Origin: JABDBL01 sp963845445
GTDB lineage: Bacteria > Cyanobacteriota > Vampirovibrionia > Obscuribacterales > Obscuribacteraceae
Length of the DNA stretch: 64,000 nucleotides
Assembly: GCA_963845445.1 (NCBI GenBank)
Contig: CAWJSE010000002.1
Coordinates: 62,001 to 126,000, forward strand
Direction of reading: 5' to 3'
This document shows positions 17,012-26,268 of this stretch, one piece after another. Under the pieces are notes generated by a model. It searched no databases, was not told where the DNA came from, and saw only the letters and a program-made list of their open reading frames with translations. Position 1 is the stretch's first letter. Every line of letters starts with the position of its first letter. Both the position numbers and the translations under genes were made by a program.

Positions 17012-18360
17012 ATGGACTATCAACAAGCAATTCAATATATCGAGGATCTTGCTCTAATAGAGCAAACTCGTCCGGGTTTGCCTAGCTTAAAGCGTTTTCA
17101 GGCATTCTTGTTGTATTACAACTCTCCTCAAGATTCCTTTACCTCTTTCCACATAGCTGGTACCAATGGTAAGGGCTCAACGGTTGCTATTCTGGATTCT
17201 ATTCTACGCCAAAGTAAGTTAAAAGTTGGCAGATTTACTGGTCCTCATCTTTTGAGTTTAAATGAACGATTTCATATAAACGGAAAGCCCATTCCTAATG
17301 GAGAATTAGTAAATCTTGTATCTGAACTAAAACGAAAGTCAGAGGATTTTGCTTCCTTGCATAAAGAAATCGGTCCTTTATCTTGGTTCGAATTTCTAAC
17401 TGCTCTAGCATTTTTTTATTTTGCTCAATCAAGCATTGATATAGCGGTAATAGAAGTGGGATTAGGTGGACGTTTTGATGCCACCAATGTTCTAAGCAAA
17501 CTCTATGCCACCGGAATTACTAATATAGGATTGGATCACCAAAAAATACTTGGTTCTACTTTGCCAGAAATTGCTATGGAAAAAGCAGGCATTATCAAAG
17601 CCAATATTCCCATTATTACAGCCGCTAGCGAACCTGCTTTAAGTGTTATTGCCGAGCGGGCAGCTGCCATAAACGCGAGATTGACTAATAGCAATCGAGA
17701 AATTCTCCAGCAATCCACGAGCTATTCAAAAATTTTAGATTCTCTTAGTAAAATCAAATCTAAATTGGATCGTCATGGCTTATATCAATATCAAAATGCT
17801 CTTACCGCCTTGTGTATTCTGGCAGAGAGTGGACTATTGTCTCTTGATACCGCAAAGGGCGTTAATGGCAAACCTATGAATGGCCAGCTCACCATTCAAA
17901 GTGCCTTAGAAGGATTGCAAAATCTCTATTGGCCTGGACGATTTCAATTAATTGAATCGGAGAAGATTATTTTAGATGGCGCCCATAATCCACCCGGAAT
18001 AAAAGCATTGCGTGAAAGCCTGGATTATTTATTTCCTGACGAACATTTTCATTTTATTTTTGCTTGCTATCATGATAAAGACGGTTTGACCATGCTTTCT
18101 AACTTGTTAAAGCCTGGTGATCGACTTTATTTAGTAAACTTATCGGCTAAGCGATCATTCTTTTCTCTTTCGGAATTAGCTCAACACGCAAGAACATATG
18201 GAGTAGAAGCCCATGTCTTTGCTAGCATTGAGGAAGGCTTAGCTCAGGCAAAAAGCTTAGAAGGAATGAACAATTTATTGTCGCCACAGGCTCATTCTTT
18301 TTGCTAAAAGAATTGATGCAACTTTTAGGTTGGACGACTGTGGAAGACGGTACAAATTAA
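17012..18360 (+). CDS. folC: Folylpolyglutamate synthase / dihydrofolate synthase (frameshifted near the end)
   Basis: The main frame of 431 residues shows the Mur-ligase-like fold: GTNGKGSTVAILDSIL (P-loop), VGLGGRFDATNV and ILDGAHNPPG. It stops at 18307 with an odd end. One base added in the T run at 18274-18276 restores the expected C-terminus, reading NNFIVATGSFFLLKELMQ, then GWTTVEDGTN, to the stop at 18358-18360. FolC adds glutamate to folates and, in many bacteria, makes dihydrofolate. I treat the gene as intact apart from an indel. Confidence 0.92.
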
Positions 18361-18454
18361 TTTTTCTAAAAAAAGCGATTGGGGTTATCTTGTAAAAGGT
18401 AAGTGGTTTAATAGCATCAGTTAGTATCAGAGTCTTTATAAATTATGGAAGTTC

Positions 18455-18805
18455 TTGCCCCTCCACTGGATTTGTACTGATAAAGCGCACAACTTTGGCT
18501 TAAATGAAGCTGAAACGTCAGTTCTAGAACGGTTGTATCTTAGAGATAATGACATAGCCACCGATTTGGGAATATCGGATAAAGACGTTAATTTGAATAT
18601 CGAGTGCCTACTCAATAAATTTGGCGTTTCTACCAGACTAGGCATAATCACACAGGCCAGTATTCTCGGTATCGTTGGTTTAAGTCCACCACCTGACGAT
18701 AATGCTCGTCCTCTTGAAGGCGCCGCTGTTCCGCGGAAGCCTTATCCTAACGATGGAGCATCTTCAATTGCCTTACCACCACCGCTTAGCAACGAAGATA
18801 CATAA
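18455..18805 (+). CDS. Solo LuxR-type HTH protein
   Basis: 116 residues from a TTG start. Residues about 15-72 resemble a GerE/LuxR helix-turn-helix (LNEAETSVLERLYLRDNDIA, then DVNLNIECLLNKFGVSTR), closely parallel to the C-terminal domain of the response regulator at 31966-32778. No receiver or ligand-binding domain precedes it. The C-terminal 40 residues are Pro-rich. The start is uncertain: an ATG at 18445 is in another frame, and GGAAG at 18447-18451 lies only 3 bases before the TTG. Confidence 0.6.
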   Translation: MPLHWICTDKAHNFGLNEAETSVLERLYLRDNDIATDLGISDKDVNLNIECLLNKFGVSTRLGIITQASILGIVGLSPPPDDNARPLEGAAVPRKPYPNDGASSIALPPPLSNEDT

Positions 18806-18856
18806 GCGATCATGAGGACGCAAGTGTGGAAGCAATCAGATGCTATTTCGCTTTTT

Positions 18857-21256
18857 CTATCGTCCCAAGTCTGGGTTATTAATCAGTTGCGTAATATACT
18901 TGGTGGCAAGTGGGAAATGCTGGCCAATCAGCTTTTGTGTTTCGACGCGGGTCTTTGAGGAGCCACCACCAAGCAGTCCGCAGGTAATTTCAGCGAATGA
19001 TTCGTGGGTACCGGCGTCGGCCTTCTGTGTATAGTAGGCGAGCGTTTGTTTGGTCTCGTCATCCATAGCGCCGACGTCGAGTAAAAAACAATGCTTGTAT
19101 TCTTCGCGTTCCGAAAGCTCTCCCAGTAGAAAATCAATTTCATGACCGGTTTCATGCCTGAGAGTAGATATTGGGTCTGGGGCTGCAACCCACCCGGACT
19201 CATCACGAGCCATTACATAGGCGCAAATCACAATTTCTTTGCCATAGGTATATCCAGGACAATTTTTCCAGGTGGTGCCTTCTTCGTAACCGCGAGGCTG
19301 AGTGTTTTGTAAACGTGGATCTTTTTCAATGGTGCTGGGGGTGATGTAGATTTTGCATCCATGCGATCCTAGTAGAAATCTCACACCCTTTGGAAATTGA
19401 TTGAAGGTGTCTTTAAGGGCAGCTATTAATTCTGTTGGGCAATTCTGGCGCTCACCGGTTCTTTTCAAGACTACAATTAAATCGTCTGCCTTATAGTCTC
19501 TATCTGGGGTTTTTGCCTTTTGCTGTTGTTCGGATTTAGAGGGTTCGCCTGTTGGCGATTTCGCTGCTGTTTTTTGTTGTTGCGCCAGCAAAAAATCAGG
19601 AGCAATTTGTTTAAGATACGCTATTGCTTGCTTTGATGTTGGCGTATTAGGAAAGTTGCTAATAAGTGTCCAATAAATTTGTAAGCCGGAGTCCTTTTGT
19701 TTCAAGTTGAAATAACAGTTGCCTATATAAAAAAGAACATTCGGGTCTTTAGGGTTTTCTTTACGGAATTGAAGAAAGAGCCCGAGTGCTGCTTTGAAAT
19801 TCTTTTTATTATATTCTTGAACCCCCTTCTGGAAAGAGTTTGCTATACCTCCAGAATTGCCGCTTGGTTTAGACTCACCAACCGCCCGCAATTGGCTAAT
19901 CCGGCTATAAATTTTATTGGCTTCGTCTACTCGATTCGTTTTGTATAGCACTTTTGCATATTGCTCAAGCATATTAGCCAGGCTTGTATTGTCGTGAATC
20001 TCTAATTTGTCTTCGATAGCGAGAGCTTGAAGAAGACGATTCTCAGCTTCTTTATAATCACCCTGCAGATAATATACTTCGGCTATATCGAGTAATGTAT
20101 TTGCGATTAATGGATTATCTGTACCAAGAGCCTTCTCCCTTAGATCTAGTGCTTTGCCATAGTTAGAAGATGCAAGTTCCCACTTGCCTATGGTTTTATA
20201 GAAGTTTGCCAAATTAGCAAGCGCACTGGCGACAAATAAATTATCAGGAGGATTGCACTTTTCGGCTTGAGCCAGATCCTTCTGTAGGATTAATTCGGTG
20301 GATTGACGCCATTGATCCACTGACACTATGGCAGCAGTTGTCTGTAGTCCTTTGCTGGAAGTGAAAACATTGTAATCAAAGGTAAACTCAATATCCACGT
20401 TTTCAGGCGATCCCGCTGGTAGTTTTGCTAACGGTGTCGAGGTTTCAACTGCTTTCAAGGCAGCTTGATCGGCTTTTTGTACTCCTGACGAGCGTTGAAT
20501 GGTTAAATTGGAAACCTTGCCATCTTGATGAATTTTGAAAATTACAGAAACTCGCTTCGATCTGTCTTCAGTAGGAGGGAGCCAGTGTTCTTTGATTTGC
20601 TTTTGTAGCGACGCCATATATGGGCCGAAGTCGACATCTTTGGTATGCGCTGCTGAGCTCTTCTCTGACGTGGTCTTTAAAATCGGATGCTTCTTATTCT
20701 GAATTTCTGCAGTCGCTAGTTTTTGACGAATGTCAGGATCATCTGCAATATCTAAAGCGCTTTCATATTCGATAATTGCTCCCACGAAATCGCCGGACTT
20801 ACCAGCTTCATCGCCGAGAGCAACTCGATCTTTTGAGAGCTTAGGATTTTTTCCTAGCATGGTAATGATTGCGTCCAGGTTGGACTTGGTGGAGACATTC
20901 TTGCGATCTAAATAAACGGCCCTATGGAATTGCTTGATGGCTTTTAGGGGATTGTCCTTAAGTTGAAGACCATAGTTATTATAGGCAATAGCCAGATTTT
21001 GGGTGGCCAAACTATAGTCGGAATCTGCTATTAAGGCTTGTTCTAATTTTTGAATAGCCAGCGGAAAATTATTCTGGTTGATGGCCGTGACACCTTCGTT
21101 GTTGAGCAGATAAGCTTCGCTATTGGCAGCAATGGCGGCAGAAAGGCAACAGCAAATGGCTAACAAAACAATGGAAACACAGCTCAAACAGTTATTAAGT
21201 TGTCTTTGCTTTAGAAAATCCAGCTTAAAGCAATGAATGAATAGCATGCGGGGCAC
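18857..21256 (-). CDS. Secreted TPR / TonB-C / zincin metalloprotease-like fusion protein
   Basis: 799 residues. A signal sequence or membrane anchor lies at residues 25-44. TPRs occupy about 48-130. A TonB C-terminal domain lies at 208-298 (DVDFGPYMASLQKQIKEHW, VIFKIHQDGKVSNL, AKLPAG, FDYNVF). More TPRs follow at about 335-460 and 480-555. A C-terminal domain carries HETGH at 701-705 and HESFAE at 751-756, resembling the HExxH zincins of the anthrax-lethal-factor C-terminal type, where a downstream Glu completes the zinc site. The active site is thus plausible. The TonB-like part closely matches the one in the TonB gene at 58441. I infer an envelope protein. No substrate can be named. Confidence 0.8.
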   Translation of the reverse strand: MPRMLFIHCFKLDFLKQRQLNNCLSCVSIVLLAICCCLSAAIAANSEAYLLNNEGVTAINQNNFPLAIQKLEQALIADSDYSLATQNLAIAYNNYGLQLKDNPLKAIKQFHRAVYLDRKNVSTKSNLDAIITMLGKNPKLSKDRVALGDEAGKSGDFVGAIIEYESALDIADDPDIRQKLATAEIQNKKHPILKTTSEKSSAAHTKDVDFGPYMASLQKQIKEHWLPPTEDRSKRVSVIFKIHQDGKVSNLTIQRSSGVQKADQAALKAVETSTPLAKLPAGSPENVDIEFTFDYNVFTSSKGLQTTAAIVSVDQWRQSTELILQKDLAQAEKCNPPDNLFVASALANLANFYKTIGKWELASSNYGKALDLREKALGTDNPLIANTLLDIAEVYYLQGDYKEAENRLLQALAIEDKLEIHDNTSLANMLEQYAKVLYKTNRVDEANKIYSRISQLRAVGESKPSGNSGGIANSFQKGVQEYNKKNFKAALGLFLQFRKENPKDPNVLFYIGNCYFNLKQKDSGLQIYWTLISNFPNTPTSKQAIAYLKQIAPDFLLAQQQKTAAKSPTGEPSKSEQQQKAKTPDRDYKADDLIVVLKRTGERQNCPTELIAALKDTFNQFPKGVRFLLGSHGCKIYITPSTIEKDPRLQNTQPRGYEEGTTWKNCPGYTYGKEIVICAYVMARDESGWVAAPDPISTLRHETGHEIDFLLGELSEREEYKHCFLLDVGAMDDETKQTLAYYTQKADAGTHESFAEITCGLLGGGSSKTRVETQKLIGQHFPLATKYITQLINNPDLGR

Positions 21257-21277
21257 TCCTGAGTGTTGATCTTACAG

Positions 21278-22423
21278 TTAGCTATCGGGAAGAAGATTTT
21301 CTAATGTTTGTTTGTATATTTTGCTAAGCTTATCAAGATCAACCAAAGAAGCACATTCGTTTACCTTATGGATGGTGGCATTGATCAGTCCAAATTCAGC
21401 CACTTCGCAGCCCGTAGTAGCAATGAAACGTCCATCCGAAGTGCCCCCAGTAGTTGAAAGCTGAGCATCTATATTTTGCACAGACTTAATAGCTTTACTT
21501 AGCGCTGACGCTAATTTACCCTTGGGGGTTAAGAAATGATTGCCTGAAAGGCGCCAATTGATTGAATATTTGAGTTGATGCTTTTTGAGTATTTGCTCTA
21601 CGCTCGCCTTTAATTGTTCAGCTGTTAGTTCTGAGGAAAAACGAAAATTAAACGTAACTTTCAAATCCCCAGGTATAACGTTTTCGGCTCCGGTGCCGCC
21701 ATGTATGTTTGATATTTGAAACGAAGTGGGTTGAAAGTACTGGTTACCCTTATCCCATTCTGTTTTACACAGTTCTGTTAAAGCAGGCGAAAATAGATGA
21801 ACCGGATTTGCTGCTTTATCAGGGTAGGCAATATGTCCTTGCACCCCATGTATTGTCAGATCGGCATTGAGCGAGCCACGTCTGCCTACTTTAATGGTAT
21901 CACCTAAAACATCAGCGCTGCTGGCTTCTCCAACCAGACACCAGTCTATCTTTTCTTTACGCGCCTCCAGCGCCTCTACCACTTTTACTGTGCCATCCTT
22001 TGCCACGCCTTCTTCATCACTAGTAATAAGAAAAGCTATAGAGCCTGAGTGTTTTGGGTGCTCTGCGACAAACTTTTCACAAGCAACTATCATTGCTGCA
22101 ATGCAACCTTTCATGTCACAGGCGCCTCGCCCGTAGAGATGACCATCTTTGATAGTTGCTGTAAAAGGAGGCGTCTGCCATTGCTCTACTGGTCCGGTGG
22201 GGACTACATCCGTGTGTCCAGCAAAAACAAATAAAGGACTCTTGTTGCTTCTGCGTGCCCAGAGATTATCAACCTCACCAAAGCGCATCTGCTCAAGTGA
22301 AAAACCGATGGCAGCCAGCCGATCTCCGATCAGTTTTTGACAGCCTGCATCATCAGGTGTCAACGACTGACGATTAATTAATTCACAAGCTAAAGCTACC
22401 GTGGATGACTTTATTTCTAACAC
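21278..22423 (-). CDS. dapE: Succinyl-diaminopimelate desuccinylase
   Basis: 381 residues, M20 metallopeptidase family. The enzyme removes succinate from N-succinyl-LL-diaminopimelate in lysine and peptidoglycan precursor synthesis. Motifs: FAGHTDVVPTG (metal His and Asp), GRGACDMKG, TSDEEG (catalytic Glu) and TTGGTSDGRF near the C-terminus. The start overlaps the end of dapD by 7 bp, so the two are translationally coupled and transcribed dapC-dapD-dapE. Confidence 0.95.
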   Translation of the reverse strand: MLEIKSSTVALACELINRQSLTPDDAGCQKLIGDRLAAIGFSLEQMRFGEVDNLWARRSNKSPLFVFAGHTDVVPTGPVEQWQTPPFTATIKDGHLYGRGACDMKGCIAAMIVACEKFVAEHPKHSGSIAFLITSDEEGVAKDGTVKVVEALEARKEKIDWCLVGEASSADVLGDTIKVGRRGSLNADLTIHGVQGHIAYPDKAANPVHLFSPALTELCKTEWDKGNQYFQPTSFQISNIHGGTGAENVIPGDLKVTFNFRFSSELTAEQLKASVEQILKKHQLKYSINWRLSGNHFLTPKGKLASALSKAIKSVQNIDAQLSTTGGTSDGRFIATTGCEVAEFGLINATIHKVNECASLVDLDKLSKIYKQTLENLLPDS

Positions 22424-23259
22424 ACGCTATCCCTCAAAAGTTCGTTAATGCTTACCTTGCTTCTTGTTTTTTCGTCGACTTGCTTTACTATTACTGCACA
22501 ATATAGACTGTGGCTGCCATCTTTAGCAGGTATATTTCCTGCTACCACAACCGATCCAGCCGGCACTCGGCGATAAGTTATTTCACCGGTTGAGCGATTT
22601 AATATTCTGGTGCTTTGGCCCAAATATACGCCCATCGATATTACCGAACCTTCTTCCACTACTACGCCTTCAGCTATTTCCGATCGTGCGCCTATAAAGC
22701 AATTATCTTCAATTATGGTAGGAGTGGCTTGCGGTGGTTCAAGTACCCCGCCTATGCCTACGCCGCCAGATATATGTACGTTTTTTCCGATTTGGGCGCA
22801 AGACCCTACGGTAGCCCAAGTATCTATCATGGTACCCGAGTCGACATAGGCGCCTATATTAACGAACGAAGGCATAAGTATGACATTATTGGCTATGTAT
22901 GCGCCTTTTCGTACGATGGCGCCTGGCACTACTCTTGTACCTAATCGACGAAAGTAGTCGGCTTCTTGCTCTTCGTATTTCATTGCTGCTTTATCGCAGA
23001 AATTGGTATAACCAGCTTTCATGAGAGTATAATCTTCGATTCTAAACGAAAGTAAAATCGCTTTCTTAGCCCATTCATTTACTAACCATTCACCGTTTTT
23101 CTTTTCGGCTACGCGTAGTTTGCCGCTATCCAAATCTTCGATTGTGTCGCGAATGATTTTTTTAATTTCCGGATCAATATTTTGAACCGTTAATTCAGCA
23201 CGCCTGTCAAAGGTCGATTCTATTATTTGTTCGGCGCTCGCTTGTTGAGTATTACCCAT
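22417..23259 (-). CDS. dapD: Tetrahydrodipicolinate N-succinyltransferase
   Basis: 280 residues, the usual DapD length. The protein succinylates tetrahydrodipicolinate, committing it to the succinylase route. The left-handed beta-helix is clear from residue about 115: VVPGAIVRKGAYIANNVILM, then GSCAQIGKNVHISGGVGIGG, then RSEIAEGVVVEEGSVISMGV. It overlaps dapE by 7 bp. Upstream, 190 bp separate it from dapC, filled largely by a GC-rich duplicated repeat. Confidence 0.95.
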   Translation of the reverse strand: MGNTQQASAEQIIESTFDRRAELTVQNIDPEIKKIIRDTIEDLDSGKLRVAEKKNGEWLVNEWAKKAILLSFRIEDYTLMKAGYTNFCDKAAMKYEEQEADYFRRLGTRVVPGAIVRKGAYIANNVILMPSFVNIGAYVDSGTMIDTWATVGSCAQIGKNVHISGGVGIGGVLEPPQATPTIIEDNCFIGARSEIAEGVVVEEGSVISMGVYLGQSTRILNRSTGEITYRRVPAGSVVVAGNIPAKDGSHSLYCAVIVKQVDEKTRSKVSINELLRDSVC

Positions 23260-23279
23260 TTATTTATTCCCCTTTTTAA

Positions 23280-23484
23280 GCGCTGCCTCGGCTTCGTTCC
23301 TTGCCTCAACGCGCGTACCCTTCCTCGTTTCGTTTCCGCCGCCTCACCGTCGCCGTTAACTCAACTTCTCCGTTCCTTTTGTATGCGCTGCCTCGGCTTC
23401 GTTCCTTGGCTCAACGCGCGTACTCTTCTTCGTTTCGTTTCCGCCGCCTCACCGTCGCCGTTCACTCAACTTCTCCGTTCTTTC
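23280..23484. repeat. Two tandem ~100-bp GC-rich repeat copies
   Basis: Copy 1 is 23280-23379 and copy 2 is 23385-23484, separated by 5 bp. Both begin GCGCTGCCTCGGCTTCGTTC and share the core CGTTTCGTTTCCGCCGCCTC. By eye they differ at only a handful of positions (about 95% identical). The composition is clearly more GC-rich than the surroundings. Copy 2 supplies the last dozen codons and the stop of dapC. This could be a mobile or dispersed intergenic repeat; no terminal inverted repeats or coding capacity were seen. Confidence 0.8.
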
Positions 23485-24687
23485 AGCAGTAGAATTGGCT
23501 TTTAATTCTTGGATTAAGACCTTTATGCGATTAAGTGCATCCCGGGTCTCATCTAAAGATGAAACTAAAGCGATGCGGACATAATTGGCACCAGGATTAA
23601 TACCATCGGCTTTACGCGATAAAAAACTGCCGGGCATAATAGTTATATTTTGTGTCCTCAATAATTCTTGGGTAAAAGTCAAATCATCTATAGGAGTTTT
23701 AAGCCACAAATAAAATGTACCGTCTGGTAAATTCAGCTCTGCGAGCGGAGCAAGAATTTCTTTGGCCATAGCAAACTTTTGTTTGTAAAGCTTACGATTA
23801 CTTCGAACATGTTCTTCGTCTTGCCAGGCAATGGTGCTGGCAGCTTGAATAGGTAGAGGCATGGCTGACCCATGATAGGTTCGATAAAGCCTGAACTTTT
23901 CGATCAACTCTGGATCGCCGGCCACAAAGCCGGATCTCATTCCGGGTAAACTCGAACGCTTAGATAGGCTATGAAAAATCATACAACGCTTAAAATCGTT
24001 GTGATTATATTCACAAGCGGCTTGCAATAATCCGGGCGCCGCTTCTTTTAAATAAATCTCGGAATAGCATTCGTCACTCGCTATTATAAAATCATATCGG
24101 TGGGCTAATTCAAGCAATTCAGTCATCTGCTTTGTTGTCATCATTGCCCCGGTTGGCATGCCTGGTGTAGATATGAATAGCAACTGGCAACGTTGCCATA
24201 TTTCTTTGGGAACACTTGCGAAATCAGGCAATAATGTCGATTCGTCGATATTGATATACCACGGTTTTGCTCCCGCTAAAAAGGTACCACCTTCGTAAAT
24301 CTGGTAAAACGGATTAGGCATTAATACAAGGGCATCCTCAGAGGGATTGACAATAAGTTGTATAAAAGCAAATAGTGCTTCCCTCGAACCGTTGACCGGT
24401 AAAACATTGCGGTCAGCATTGAGCAAATTAGCTTCAATCTGAAAACGCTTGCTAAGCCAATTTACTATCGCTTGTCTAAGTTGAGTAGATCCTTGTGTAA
24501 TCGGATAATTTGAAAAACCGGCGCGATTATTTTGTATGCCCTCTAATATAAATTCAGGTGCTTTGTGCTTGGGCTCACCTATGTGCATAACAATAGGCGT
24601 CTTATCAGCAGGCGGTATGATGCCTTGATTTAGTGTTTTCAGTTTTTCAAAGGGATAAGGCTCAAGCTGGTTGAGATTCGGATTCAT
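23449..24687 (-). CDS. dapC: Class I aminotransferase, probable succinyl-diaminopimelate aminotransferase
   Basis: 412 residues. The PLP fold-type I features are visible: the N-terminus NQLEPYPFEKLKTLNQG and IGEPKHKAPEFI as in DapC proteins, the motif IASDECYSEIY (PLP-binding Asp and Tyr), and the lysine region FHSLSKRSSLPGMRSGF. With dapD and dapE immediately downstream, the function follows from context: conversion of N-succinyl-2-amino-6-ketopimelate to N-succinyl-diaminopimelate. The last residues (ERTEKLSERRR) are encoded by a copy of the GC-rich repeat, so the native C-terminus was probably replaced. Confidence 0.88.
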   Translation of the reverse strand: MNPNLNQLEPYPFEKLKTLNQGIIPPADKTPIVMHIGEPKHKAPEFILEGIQNNRAGFSNYPITQGSTQLRQAIVNWLSKRFQIEANLLNADRNVLPVNGSREALFAFIQLIVNPSEDALVLMPNPFYQIYEGGTFLAGAKPWYINIDESTLLPDFASVPKEIWQRCQLLFISTPGMPTGAMMTTKQMTELLELAHRYDFIIASDECYSEIYLKEAAPGLLQAACEYNHNDFKRCMIFHSLSKRSSLPGMRSGFVAGDPELIEKFRLYRTYHGSAMPLPIQAASTIAWQDEEHVRSNRKLYKQKFAMAKEILAPLAELNLPDGTFYLWLKTPIDDLTFTQELLRTQNITIMPGSFLSRKADGINPGANYVRIALVSSLDETRDALNRIKVLIQELKANSTAERTEKLSERRR

Positions 24688-24705
24688 TATGCTAATTACT
24701 CGTTA

Positions 24706-25483
24706 CTATGCGGCTTCAATTGTACCAAAATTGGCGCCACTCTTTGGCAAAGAGCAAATACCGGGGAAGTTTATTCGTTGGCCAAGAATATCGTACCAAT
24801 GCATTTTAGCAATTCCCAATTTGTACAAGTCTTGATGAGTGGCAAGCAAAATGCTGTTGACATTTGGGTGATTATGCAAATCCTTTAGTGCCCTTTGTAA
24901 ATTTTCTTGATGCGCTTGGTCTCGCGAAACAATCATTATGTGGGACATAATGTTTTTTGTTAGTTCTTGTTCTAATTAGCCGGCGAAAGTCATTATCGAG
25001 TTGAGGATGACTAATAAGTCCGATATTACAATTACAGTTTTGACAGGTAGCAGAAATGATTGCGCTGTAGATTTGTTTTTGCTCATTCTCGTCAGAACAT
25101 GTTTTCCATTGCAAGGCACTTAAGTAACCATCTTTCTTGCCGATTAGAAAAATCATTCTTATATTAGCTATTTCCAAGTGATCCAGCTGCCAGTCATTAC
25201 TATAGACATCGCCTTCGTTTTGGTGTGCACCAGAGATACTGCGCGCTAAAGGGGCTAGCATATAAACTAAGGGTTTTGTTGGAGTAGTCCACCAGGGAAG
25301 CTTATTGTCGTGGCGCTGACAAATAAGATAGTCGAGATAGAATAATTTTCTCAAACGATCTCGTATTAAAACCGGCTTGCCCTCAGCGGCAACAAACCAA
25401 GATATATGTTTTTCCAGCAGAACTTGATGCTCATCGAGCAGTTTGAATATTTGATAATCTCTATCATTTAGCTGGATAGCCAT
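24706..25483 (-). CDS. Replication-relaxation-like winged-helix protein (frameshifted)
   Basis: The first frame (from 25483) begins MAIQLNDRDYQIFKLLDEHQ with a winged-helix-like pattern (RDRLRKLFYLDYLI) and a short beta region (PLVYMLAPLA), resembling replication-relaxation-family proteins of plasmids and mobile elements. It ends at 24872 in an unlikely tail, while the next frame (24948-24706) continues MIVSRDQAHQENLQRALKDL and LGIAKMHWYDILGQRI. Removing one base from the T run at 24953-24958 gives one continuous protein of about 260 residues. Function uncertain. It sits between dapC and another frameshifted gene. Confidence 0.55.
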
Positions 25484-25498
25484 CGTCTTGTCCTCAAA

Positions 25499-26165
25499 TC
25501 ATTTGCCTTGGGCAAATTTTTGTACTTCGTCGTCATTTACTGGCATAGGTACTTTATGAGCTTGTCTTATTTGTCGCTCCATACCTTTAAGACTGAGCAT
25601 AGTGCTTCCCAATCCTTCAGCGCGCTTTTTGACAGCATCAAGCTCTTCTTGCAGGTCTTCTTTGGTTTTAGCAGGTGGTCGGGGGCGAATAAGGTCGATA
25701 TATATACCGGCTGAGTCTTGAAACCAATCTGCCATTAGATCGCGGTATTCTTTAACGTCCGACAAACCGGGCGGAACAGAAAGATTTCTAATGGATTTGG
25801 CCAATAGATAAATAACTCTTGGAAACTTTGCTGGCAGTGTCAGTCCATTGCTGAACTCGGGCAGCATCTTGCATGAGTGGTCTTGTAAGAATCACTTTGT
25901 CTCTTTCCGAGGGATGATTCTGTTGACGCAATTGGTCCAATTTTTCAAACCAGACGGCAGCCGCACTAGCTGCTGAATCATTTTGTATTACCTGATTTTT
26001 TGCCTTCGCTTTTTGATTGGATTGTGTTGCAGTATTGACTGAGAATACATCTACCGCTCTTGGCTCAGCCTTTGCTCCAGTGTTGCTTGTAAAAATCATC
26101 GCTAACAAAAGAGTTGGCAACGTCTGCCAGTAACTTCTTTTTTGTGTGTTTAATCTGTTTAACAT
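25499..26165 (-). CDS. Secreted protein of unknown function (frameshifted)
   Basis: Two overlapping frames form one protein of about 220 residues. The first (from 26165) has a signal peptide (TLPTLLLAMIFTSNTGAKAE) and reaches about 25810 with QDAARVQQWTDTASKV. The second continues IYLLAKSIRNLSVPPG and YRDLMADWFQDSAGIYIDL to the stop at 25499. Removing one base at about 25808-25826 joins them. The C-terminal half has a predicted coiled coil (KTKEDLQEELDAVKKRAEGL). No family recognised. It lies 104 bp downstream of rpoB and 16 bp upstream of the replication-relaxation-like gene. Confidence 0.6.
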
Positions 26166-26268
26166 ACTTGCTGTACCTGAAATTTTTACTCTATTTCGTC
26201 TCGCTCATCACTAATACTGCTAACAGTTTCTTTACTGAATTCATCAACAAAGGTTTCTATTCTCTTTC

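Noticed and set aside
23280..23484. CRISPR-like repeats
   Set aside because: Only two long copies (100 bp) with a 5-bp gap, no spacers and no cas genes.
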